From NCBI GenBank assembly GCA_021414065.1, contig JAIOPE010000080.1, positions 1 through 40,925 of the forward strand: a stretch of DNA of 40,925 nt. Direction: 5' to 3'. The stretch's first letter is position 1, and every line of letters begins with the position of its first letter. The DNA is from Planctomycetota bacterium. GTDB lineage: Bacteria; Planctomycetota; JAJSAM01; JAJVHW01. The notes beneath the pieces were generated by a model. That model saw only the letters and a list, made by a program, of their open reading frames with translations. It was not told where the DNA came from and made no database searches. The position numbers were made by a program, and so were the translations under genes. Below, piece by piece: positions 8,586 to 15,582 of this stretch.

Positions 8586-9995
8586 ATGCGCCCGACGCCA
8601 CTGCACCGTTCTTCGCGACGTTCCGTCGCCTCGATCCTGACGCTCGCGATCCTCGCGAGCCTCGGGGCCGGCTCGGCGTCCGTGCCCGCCAGGGCCGACG
8701 TCTTCGAGATGGCCGACGGGTCGAAGGTCGAGGGGAAGGTCATCCAGGAGAAGGACGGCTTCGTCTGGATTCGGACGCTCGTGGAGACGAAGAAAGTCGC
8801 CGCGGCCGACATCAAGACGAAGACCGCCGGCCCGGCCCCGGCCGACGTCATGGCCGATTTGGACGCCAAGATCGCGAAGGACCCCCGCGACGTGAAGTCG
8901 CTGTGGGCGCTCTACGAGTTGCTCACCGCCCATGCCGCCGAGTCGAAGGAGATCGCGCTCAAGGCGAAGCCGATCCCCGCCCGCATCATCAAGATCGACC
9001 CCGACCACGAGGAGGCGCACGACGCCCTCGGCGAGACGCGGTTCGACGGCAAGTGGGTGAAGAAGGAAGACGTCCCACGCCTTGAGGCAGAGCTCGAGCG
9101 CCGCAAGAAGAAGGAGGCGTTCCAGAAGCAGTACCAGGCCACGTTCGACCTCTACGACGGCGACCACTGGCAGCTCGTGGACAACACCGGCTGCAAGGAC
9201 CTCGCCCGCAAGGCGAAGGAGCTCGACGACGCCTATCGCATCCTCGGCGAGGCGCTCGGCGCCGACCGGTTCTGGGACGGCCAGGCCACCGTCGTCACGC
9301 TGAAGAAGTTCGGCGACTACGCGCGCATCCTCGACGAGTCGTGGAAGAGCTGGGGCATCTCGCAGTGGCGCTACGACGCCGCGCGCCTGCCGACGAACTG
9401 CGGCATCTGGCTCCACCGTCCGACGCCCTTCCAGATGCGCTGCCCGCCCGACCAGAAGGCCGACGGCGAGGACGGCATGTGGGCGGCCGTCATCCACAAT
9501 TCCGTTCACGTGCAGATCTGGTCCATGCGCCGCGCGAGCGAGCCGCCTGCGTGGTTCGAGGAGGGGCTCGCGTCGGTCATCGAGCTCGAGGTGCGCGGCG
9601 TCCAGAAGGCGTACTGCGTCGGCGTGGCCGGCGTGGACAAGGGTGGCACGACCGACAAGCCCGCGGGCAAGCGTGGCAACGGCAACAAGGACCTCGCCGG
9701 CGAGTCCCAGGTCTTCAAGGAGCACGCGAAGAAGGCCGTCGAGGACGACCAGTTCCCGGAGATGCGGAAGTTCCTCCGTATGAAGACCGGCGACTTCGGC
9801 CCGGCCGAGGTCGGCGGCGCCATCGGCCTCGTCACCTGGCTGCGCGGCAAGGACCCGGAGAAGTTCAAGGCCCTCTGGGCCGAGATCCGCCAGGGCCCGA
9901 AGAAGGACGACGACCCGTGGAAGAAGGTCTACGGCTACAACGTCATCGAGGACATGGAGAAGGAGTGGAAGATCTGGGTGCGCACGGAGTGGTAG
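8586..9995 (+). CDS. Secreted gluzincin-like protein with altered HExxH motif
   Basis: The 469-aa protein starts at the ATG at 8586 with GGAGGA just upstream; residues 1-38 are a signal peptide ending VPARA. Residues 39-80 form a small beta domain (DVFEMADGSKVEGKVIQEKD) common at the start of planctomycete exported proteins. Residues 85-180 are helical, possibly TPR-like. The C-terminal half resembles peptidase MA-like/DUF1570 gluzincins: MWAAVIHNSVHVQIW followed by PPAWFEEGLASVIELE. The zinc-binding His304 and His308 and the downstream WFEEGLA Glu are in place, but the catalytic Glu of HExxH is Asn305. It is therefore probably a non-hydrolytic zinc-binding or pseudo-peptidase protein. The function is not known. 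Confidence 0.8.
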   Translation: MRPTPLHRSSRRSVASILTLAILASLGAGSASVPARADVFEMADGSKVEGKVIQEKDGFVWIRTLVETKKVAAADIKTKTAGPAPADVMADLDAKIAKDPRDVKSLWALYELLTAHAAESKEIALKAKPIPARIIKIDPDHEEAHDALGETRFDGKWVKKEDVPRLEAELERRKKKEAFQKQYQATFDLYDGDHWQLVDNTGCKDLARKAKELDDAYRILGEALGADRFWDGQATVVTLKKFGDYARILDESWKSWGISQWRYDAARLPTNCGIWLHRPTPFQMRCPPDQKADGEDGMWAAVIHNSVHVQIWSMRRASEPPAWFEEGLASVIELEVRGVQKAYCVGVAGVDKGGTTDKPAGKRGNGNKDLAGESQVFKEHAKKAVEDDQFPEMRKFLRMKTGDFGPAEVGGAIGLVTWLRGKDPEKFKALWAEIRQGPKKDDDPWKKVYGYNVIEDMEKEWKIWVRTEW

Positions 9996-10134
9996 CGGGG
10001 GAGTCCGTGGGGGAGGCTCGACGCACGTTCGCCCTCCGCGTCGAGCATCCGCGCCCATCGTGGCGGGGCCGGACGCCGTGCCTCGGCAAGTTCGTGACTC
10101 CACCGCGTCCTTGGGTGCGCCGTCGTCCGCGGAC

Positions 10135-10157
10135 GTGTATGGCAATCCACCGTACAC
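10135..10157. promoter_or_regulatory. Inverted repeat upstream of the antitoxin gene, candidate operator
   Basis: GTGTATGG (10135-10142) and CCGTACAC (10150-10157) pair at 7 of 8 positions around a 7-nt spacer, ending 34 bp before the antitoxin start. RHH-type antitoxins of the DUF1778/TacA group bind palindromes in their own promoter, so this is the expected place for autoregulation. The assignment is inference. Confidence 0.5.
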
Positions 10158-10191
10158 TGTCGTGCGTCCTCAGCGGACCACGGAGGCGCTG

Positions 10192-10473
10192 ATGGCGACC
10201 CGGACCGAACGACTCGACGTGCGCGTCACGGCGCAGCACAAGAAGCTCATCGAGCGTGCAGCCCTCGCCATGGGCCAGCCGGTCACGAGCTTCGTCCTCG
10301 CCTCCGTCCTCGATCGTGCCCGGGAAGCCCTGCAAAGCGAGTCGCGGACCGTGCTGAGCGACCGGGACCGGACCGCGTTCCTCGCGATCCTCGACAGCGC
10401 GGCGCGGCCCACACGTGCGCTCGCCCGGGCCGTCGCACGATCCCGGAAGCACAACGCTGACGACAGCGTCTGA
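10192..10473 (+). CDS. DUF1778 (TacA-type) antitoxin
   Basis: The 93-aa protein starts at the ATG at 10192, with GGAGG 5 nt upstream; a longer frame exists but has no family features. Residues 1-45 form a ribbon-helix-helix DNA-binding domain: ERLDVRVTAQHKKLIERAAL then GQPVTSFVLASVLDRAREAL, typical of DUF1778. The C-terminal half (SRTVLSDRDRTAFLAILDS, then an Arg-rich tail) fits the toxin-neutralising segment. In known TacAT pairs the antitoxin masks the acetyltransferase toxin, and the complex represses the operon. The partner toxin gene starts 31 nt after the stop. Its TGA stop is the first triplet of one copy of a 13-bp tandem repeat. Confidence 0.9.
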   Translation: MATRTERLDVRVTAQHKKLIERAALAMGQPVTSFVLASVLDRAREALQSESRTVLSDRDRTAFLAILDSAARPTRALARAVARSRKHNADDSV

Positions 10474-10522
10474 CGGCAACGTCTGACGACGATGTCTGAC
10501 GACGATGTCTGACGACGCGCAC
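10458..10522 (+). repeat. 13-bp tandem repeat at the antitoxin-toxin junction
   Basis: Five units of 13 bp begin at 10458, 10471, 10484, 10497 and 10510; the consensus is TGACGACGATGTC, with units 3 and 4 identical and units 1, 2 and 5 diverged. Each unit opens with TGA, and because 13 is not a multiple of 3, these stops fall in all three frames in turn. The antitoxin stop is the TGA of unit 2 and the toxin ATG lies inside unit 4. No Shine-Dalgarno sequence is seen before the toxin start. Confidence 0.85.
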
Positions 10523-11017
10523 TGGTCGATCGAGCCCTTGTCCCGATCCCACGATCGCACGGCGTTCGATTGCGGCGACTCCGCGCTCGACGACTTCATC
10601 CGGCGCTACGCCAGGCAGAGCCATGACAAGGGAATGTCCCGGACGTTCGTCGCGACGCGCACCGGGGAGACCCGCGTCGTCGGGTTCTTCACCCTGTCAG
10701 CCGGAGCCGTCGAATTCGAGCACCTCCCTGAGCAGCACCGTCGCCGTCTGCCCGCGTACCCGGTTCCCGTCGTCCACCTGGGGCGGTTGGCTGTGGACCG
10801 GACCGAGCGCGGCAGGGGACTCGGCGAGCGACTGCTCGTCGAGGCACTCGGCATCGCGCTCCGGGTGTCGGAGAGTGTGGGAGCGGCGGCGGTCGAGGTC
10901 GTCGCGAAGGGCGAGGAGGCACGGCGGTTCTACGCGCGGTACGGTTTCCGGTCTCTGGAGGACGACCGGCTTCACATGTTCCTGCCGATGACGACGGTGC
11001 GACGCGTGCTGGCGTAG
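10505..11017 (+). CDS. GNAT-family acetyltransferase toxin (TacT-like)
   Basis: The 170-aa product is a GNAT N-acetyltransferase. It opens with IEPLSRSHDRTAFDCGDSAL then DDFIRRYARQSHDKGMSRTF, the N-terminal signature of TacT/AtaT-type toxins. VVHLGRLAVDRTERGRGLGE contains the acetyl-CoA-binding R-G-x-G-L-G loop, and FYARYGFRSLEDDRLHMFLP is the usual C-terminal strand-helix. Known members acetylate the amino group of charged tRNAs and block translation. Its location directly after a DUF1778 gene supports a toxin role. The start codon lies within a tandem repeat and has no ribosome site. A six-codon mini-ORF (10492-10512) overlaps the start and could couple translation, which is inference. Confidence 0.9.
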   Translation: MSDDAHWSIEPLSRSHDRTAFDCGDSALDDFIRRYARQSHDKGMSRTFVATRTGETRVVGFFTLSAGAVEFEHLPEQHRRRLPAYPVPVVHLGRLAVDRTERGRGLGERLLVEALGIALRVSESVGAAAVEVVAKGEEARRFYARYGFRSLEDDRLHMFLPMTTVRRVLA

Positions 11018-11694
11018 GCTGGCGCGACTGACGGCGCCGACAAGCGAACGCGAACGCGAACGTGAGAAAGTCAGCCCCGTCCCTGGGGCAATGCGGAATC
11101 ACTGGTCCTGACGATCCTCAAGTGCCGCGAGGGTCTCGCCGACGTCGCGCGCGCACGGGCGCTGAAGACGTTTCAGTCAAGTGCCTGCGGAGTTTCTGAA
11201 TTCGCTCCGCCGGCACCGACGGTGTCCGGTGTACAATTCGCGCCACAGGCACGGTATTGTGCCCGCGATGAATGGGATACACCGCAACTCCCTGTCGGGC
11301 GGGCTTCCGAGTCCGCGTCTCCCAAGGTGCAACGAACCTCGCATCGGTCGCCGCGCCCCGCGATGCCCCGCATCGCGAACTCAAATCCGTGACTCGCGTC
11401 TGCAATTCGAAACTGCACTTCGAATCTGCAATCCAAGTCTGTGAATTGAGTTTGCGGCCCGAGTCGTATTCACCCCGGGCGAACCGTGGGGTCGGTGCAC
11501 ACGACACGATGGCCGTCCGGTGCCGTCTTGCCGTCTTGAGGGAGAGCGCGGGCCCCGGGGGACTCCTTCCGGACGATCCCGCTCAGAGAACGTCGGCACC
11601 CGGGCCGAGTGACGATCCCGGAAGCACGGGCCACATGCAGATCAGTCCGTGCGGCAGCGGCAGGCGCCGCCGCCGCACATGTAGGAGGTGAATC
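11018..11694. other. 677-bp gap without a convincing gene
   Basis: Short frames on both strands show no family features and no ribosome sites. The stretch 11150-11460 is less GC-rich than its surroundings. It contains a TACAAT hexamer near 11229 without a matching -35 box, a GGCAC...GTGCC dyad near 11248 and a degenerate 13-bp tandem repeat (CTGCAATTCGAAA-like units at 11400, 11413, 11426 and 11439). The last 200 bp must hold the promoter of the ankyrin gene, whose ribosome site AGGAGGTG sits at 11683-11690. Confidence 0.5.
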
Positions 11695-13692
11695 GTGAAC
11701 AAGGCATGCTTCAGTCTGATCGTCGTCGGCCTGCTCGCAGGCATGGCGTACGGGGGGCAGTTGCACGACGCGGCTGCGAGTGGCGACGCGACGAAGGTCC
11801 AGAAGCTGCTCAAGGACGGGGCCGACGTCAACGCCAGGGACAATGTCAACGGCCCCACTCCCCTGCACTTCGCGGCCGAGAACGGCCATCTCGACGTGCT
11901 CAAGCTCCTCATGGACAAGGGCGCCGACATCAACGCCAAGGACATGGCCGGCGCCACCCCCGTCCTGCGGGCCGCCCAGGCGGGGCGCCTGGACGTGGTC
12001 AGGGCCCTCCTGGACAAGCGCGCCGACGCTGGCGCCAGTGACAACGCGGGCAACACCCCGCTGGAAATGGCCGTACTCGGGGGCAACCTCGAGATCGTCA
12101 AACTCCTGCTGAGCAAGGGCGCCGCCGTCGCCCCCGCGGCCCTCGTCCGGGCCGTGTGGATGAACAAGCCCGACCACGTCGCGGTCCTCGTCGCAGCCGG
12201 TGCGGATACGAACGCCCGTGACAGCGTCGGCCGTTCCTGCCTAGTCCTCGCCGCAACGGCCGGCAACCTGGACCTGGTGAAGCTGTTCCTGGACAAGGGC
12301 GCCGACGCCGCCTCGCTGAGCAGGGCGCTGCTCGAGGCGCTCGATGCTCCGATCGAACTGCTCAAGCTCCTTCTGGACAAGGGCGCCGACATCAACGTCA
12401 CGGACTCGACGCAGTTGCGCACGCCCCTGCACAACTTTGCGTCGCACGGACGGACCGACGTGGTCCGGCTTCTCCTGGACAAGGGTGCCGACGTCAACGT
12501 TCGGTGCCTCAACAAGCGCACGGCGCTGCACGGCGCGTCCCCCGTCGAACTGGTCCGGCTCCTCCTGGACAAGGGCGCCGACCCCAACGTCAAGGACAAC
12601 AACGGACGTACGCCGCTGCACTGGGCGGCCGAGCGCAACCGGGGCGATGTCGCCGCAGCGCTGCTCGACAAGGGTGCCGACCCGAAGATCGGGGAGCGGA
12701 ACGGGCTCACGCCCATGGACCTGGCCCTCGGAGGCTATGGGGACGTAGCTCTCGACGTGGCGAAGGTGCTCATCGACAAGGGCGCCGACGCCGGTGCGAA
12801 GCTCGAGAATGGCGACCCGGTCCTGTTCCTCTTCGTAGACGCTGGCCACGCCGACGGCGTGAAGTGCGTGCTGGGGAAGGGCGTCCCGGTGGACACCCGG
12901 AACCCGGACGGCGTGACTGCTCTCGGCAAGGCCGCAGGCTCCGGCAGGACGGACATGGTCCGGCTCCTGCTGGAGAAGGGCGCCGACGTCAACGGCAAGG
13001 ACAACGGCGGAGACACGCCGCTGCACCGCGCCGTCCGTGCGAACTCTGTCGACGTGACCGGCGTGCTCCTGGGCAAGGGCGCCGGGATCGACGCCAAAGA
13101 CAGCAAGGGCGTCACCCCGCTGGCGTCCGCGATCTCCGCAGGCAGCCCCGAAGCGGCGCAACTGCTCATGGACAAGGGCGCGGATGTGAGCGCCACCGGC
13201 ATGCCGCTCATCCACATCCACGCGGCGCTCGGCCTCTCGGACAAGGTCAAGTCCCTGCTCGACAAGGGGACCGACGTCAACGCCCGGGACGACCGGGGGC
13301 TGACTCTCCTGCACTGGGCCGCGACGGCGAAGAGCGCCGACCTGACCCGGCTGCTCCTGGACAAGGGCGCGGACGTCAAGGCCACGGCCAAGGATGGGGC
13401 GAGCCCGCTGCACATGGCCGCCCGGGCGAGCCGGATCGACGCGATGAAGCTGATGCTGGACAAGGGCGCCGACCCCAAGGCCAAGGACTCCGAGGGGAGA
13501 ACCCCCCTTCACATGGCCGCCATGGCGAAGAGCGTCGACGCAGCCAGACTGCTCCTCGAGAAGGGAGCCGACGCCGACATCAAGGACAACCGCGGCCAGG
13601 ACGCATTCAGGATCGCCGCGGAGTCCGGCGCCGATGAAGTGGCCGGGCTGCTGCGGGAGTTCCGCATGTCCGGCGGGCGCCGCCGCCGGTAG
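11695..13692 (+). CDS. Secreted ankyrin-repeat protein
   Basis: The 665-aa protein starts at a GTG at 11695 with AGGAGGTG 4 nt upstream. MNKACFSLIVVGLLAGMAYG is a signal peptide. From about residue 22 to 655 the protein is a continuous run of roughly 19 ankyrin repeats of about 33 residues, each with forms of TPLHxAA...LLLDKGADVN. The LLLDKGADxN segment is almost identical between many copies, which suggests recent repeat expansion. A short Arg-rich tail (SGGRRRR) ends the protein. Ankyrin arrays bind other proteins; export implies a periplasmic or surface partner, which cannot be named from sequence. It is a single-gene unit bounded by a strong hairpin downstream. Confidence 0.92.
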   Translation: MNKACFSLIVVGLLAGMAYGGQLHDAAASGDATKVQKLLKDGADVNARDNVNGPTPLHFAAENGHLDVLKLLMDKGADINAKDMAGATPVLRAAQAGRLDVVRALLDKRADAGASDNAGNTPLEMAVLGGNLEIVKLLLSKGAAVAPAALVRAVWMNKPDHVAVLVAAGADTNARDSVGRSCLVLAATAGNLDLVKLFLDKGADAASLSRALLEALDAPIELLKLLLDKGADINVTDSTQLRTPLHNFASHGRTDVVRLLLDKGADVNVRCLNKRTALHGASPVELVRLLLDKGADPNVKDNNGRTPLHWAAERNRGDVAAALLDKGADPKIGERNGLTPMDLALGGYGDVALDVAKVLIDKGADAGAKLENGDPVLFLFVDAGHADGVKCVLGKGVPVDTRNPDGVTALGKAAGSGRTDMVRLLLEKGADVNGKDNGGDTPLHRAVRANSVDVTGVLLGKGAGIDAKDSKGVTPLASAISAGSPEAAQLLMDKGADVSATGMPLIHIHAALGLSDKVKSLLDKGTDVNARDDRGLTLLHWAATAKSADLTRLLLDKGADVKATAKDGASPLHMAARASRIDAMKLMLDKGADPKAKDSEGRTPLHMAAMAKSVDAARLLLEKGADADIKDNRGQDAFRIAAESGADEVAGLLREFRMSGGRRRR

Positions 13693-13779
13693 ACCCGTCT
13701 CGCGCGCGCGCCGGCCGCGGTGGCGGCGGCGTTGATCGTCCGCGGGTACGGCGCTGGACGGGAGCACGTGGACAACGAC

Positions 13780-13812
13780 GCGCGGGGGGCGCTTTCGCGG
13801 CGCCCCCCGCGC
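13780..13812. terminator. Strong hairpin between convergent genes, likely bidirectional terminator
   Basis: Perfect 13-bp arms (13780-13792 and 13800-13812, GCGCGGGGGGCGC and its complement) enclose a 7-nt loop. It lies between the ends of the ankyrin gene and the convergent cyclase-like gene. There is no T-tract, so pausing or mRNA protection could be the effect instead of intrinsic termination. Confidence 0.55.
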
Positions 13813-13921
13813 CTGGCCCGCCAGCGTCGACTCGGGCTCCCGGCGCCCTCGCTGCCGGGACGCGCGGAGCAGATCCCCTCCGGGACGGGGCGAACTTTCA
13901 CCCCTTTTCCGACGGCCCCCC

Positions 13922-15451
13922 TCACCGCAACGTCGCCCGCGGGTACCGGTAGTACACCTCCAGGCTCATCGCGCACAGCGCGGTCGTCACGACGCGGCCG
14001 CCGTGGCGGCCGGTGGCGCCCATGGGGGGCCAGGAACCGCGGGCGTCGGTGGCGTCGTGAACCTGGGTCGAGAGGACGGACTCGCGGAGGCGCTCGTTCC
14101 AGACGCGCCACGTGCCGCCGCCGCGCTGGAACGTGGCGAGCGCGCCGTAGTACCAGTGGATCGGGTCGGCGACGCCGTACTCGGCGGCGTTGTCGTTCTC
14201 GTCGCGTGCGGGGCGGGGGAGGCGGCGCTCCAGGCGGTCGATGGTGGGCGCGAGGCGGGGTGACGCGGGATCGGCGCCGAGGAGGATGTCGGTGAATGCG
14301 CCGACGCCGAGGAGCGACGCGCTGCCGCCGCCGCGGGCGACGTAGCCGAACTCGCCCTCGTCGCTGCGGACGCCGGCGAACCAAGCGCGGCAGGCGTCGA
14401 GCGTCTCGGGCGGCACGTCCAGCCCGGACTTGCGCGCCACGCAGAGCGCCGTCGTCGCCCATCCGGTCACCGACGAGTCGTTCGCGCCGTCGCCGGGGAA
14501 GTAGCGCCACCCGCCGTTCCGAGACTGCGTGCGGACGAGGTGGTCCACGGCTCGCTGCGCCGGGCCGCGGAGCGACGGCGCCGCAGTGAGTCCGTACGCG
14601 TCGGCGAGGGCGAGCGCGGCGATCGCGGTGGAGTAGCCGCGCTTCTCGTCGCCGCCGAACGAGCCGTCGGCTCGTTGCTTCGCGACGAGCGCGACGAGTC
14701 CGCGACGCACCGTGTCCTTCCACGGGCCGTCGCGATGTGAGTGTCCTGCGCCGAGCAACGGCAGGAGCGCCAGCGCGGTCGCGGCTTCGGCGTAGTCGGC
14801 CTCGCCCACGCCGTCGCAAACTGGCCCGGTACATCGCCGGCCGAACGCGACGGCGGACCACGTGCCGTCGTCGTTCTGGTGTCGTGCAAGCCAGGCGAGG
14901 GCCATGCGCAGGGCGCCTTCGCTTGCCGCGTCGCCGCCGCCGGCTTCGAGGAGGCGCTCCTTGCCGCCGGTGCGACCGAGGAACACGGACCCGGCCGGGG
15001 CCGCGCCGGCGCCGACGGTCGTCGCGTCGAGCGATTCGTCGAGGAGGAGTCCCGGGGTGTCGCCCTTCGCAGCCTGGTCGCCGTCCTGCGGCGCCTCGGC
15101 CGTCGGGGACGTCCCGCCCGCCTCGGCTTCCGGGTCGGCCGCTTCGACGAACTGCGTCAACGAGATCCGGTAGGTGACCTCACGTTCGACCATCGGCGAC
15201 GGGCGGAGCAGCCAGATCGCCCACAGCAGGCCGAAGAGCGCCGCGTGGGCCAGGATCGAGGCGAGCACGCTCCGCGCGACGGACGCTGCCGACCCCGGCC
15301 GGAACGACACCCGGTAGCCGAAGAACGCCCGGCGGGCCTGGATGCGCGCCGTGCCGCGCAACTGGGATCCGCGGAGCGGCGGGCGCGCGGCCCCGTCGAG
15401 GGGAGGCGGCTCCGGCGGCAGCGGTTCGAACTCGAGGCCCACGCGGGACAT
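13922..15451 (-). CDS. Membrane-anchored squalene-cyclase/prenyltransferase-like protein
   Basis: The 509-aa protein has a cytoplasmic N-terminal segment of about 57 residues, one membrane helix (about 58-83, SVLASILAHAALFGLLWAIW) and an Ala/Glu-rich linker. The C-terminal domain of about 180-500 is an alpha/alpha-toroid with prenyltransferase/squalene-oxidase repeats: RHQNDDGTWSA, KQRADGSFGGD, TQSRNGGWRYFPGD and VRSDEGEFGYV (QW-like motifs). The DxDD motif of true cyclases is not seen, so catalysis is doubtful; such toroids are frequent in planctomycetes without a known reaction. The anchor places the toroid outside the cytoplasmic membrane. It diverges from the multihaem cytochrome gene across 131 bp and may share regulation with it. 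Confidence 0.82.
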   Translation of the reverse strand: MSRVGLEFEPLPPEPPPLDGAARPPLRGSQLRGTARIQARRAFFGYRVSFRPGSAASVARSVLASILAHAALFGLLWAIWLLRPSPMVEREVTYRISLTQFVEAADPEAEAGGTSPTAEAPQDGDQAAKGDTPGLLLDESLDATTVGAGAAPAGSVFLGRTGGKERLLEAGGGDAASEGALRMALAWLARHQNDDGTWSAVAFGRRCTGPVCDGVGEADYAEAATALALLPLLGAGHSHRDGPWKDTVRRGLVALVAKQRADGSFGGDEKRGYSTAIAALALADAYGLTAAPSLRGPAQRAVDHLVRTQSRNGGWRYFPGDGANDSSVTGWATTALCVARKSGLDVPPETLDACRAWFAGVRSDEGEFGYVARGGGSASLLGVGAFTDILLGADPASPRLAPTIDRLERRLPRPARDENDNAAEYGVADPIHWYYGALATFQRGGGTWRVWNERLRESVLSTQVHDATDARGSWPPMGATGRHGGRVVTTALCAMSLEVYYRYPRATLR

Positions 15452-15501
15452 CGTACCGGTGCTGCGTCGCGCCGTGGGTGAGGCCGTTTCGAGGCCGCCG
15501 C

Positions 15502-15520
15502 CGGAGACGCGGAGTCTCCG
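15502..15520. promoter_or_regulatory. Hairpin in divergent promoter region
   Basis: CGGAGAC (15502-15508) and GTCTCCG (15514-15520) form a perfect 7-bp stem with a 5-nt loop in the gap between the starts at 15451 and 15583. It may be an operator or a leader hairpin of either gene; no clear -35/-10 pair is visible. Confidence 0.3.
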
Positions 15521-15582
15521 CCGCCCGGGATGTTACGTTGGCCTGTGACCGCCGTCCTCCTCGGACAGGAGATCCCCGCGCA

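Noticed and set aside
10458-10522. CRISPR or similar array
   Set aside because: Units are contiguous without spacers and only 13 bp long.
11118-11507. 129-codon minus-strand frame in the gap before the ankyrin gene
   Set aside because: No ribosome site, no recognisable domain, and it crosses the degenerate repeat.
12241-13767. 508-codon minus-strand frame opposite the ankyrin gene
   Set aside because: Its apparent repeats only reflect the repeated DNA of the ankyrin array read backwards.
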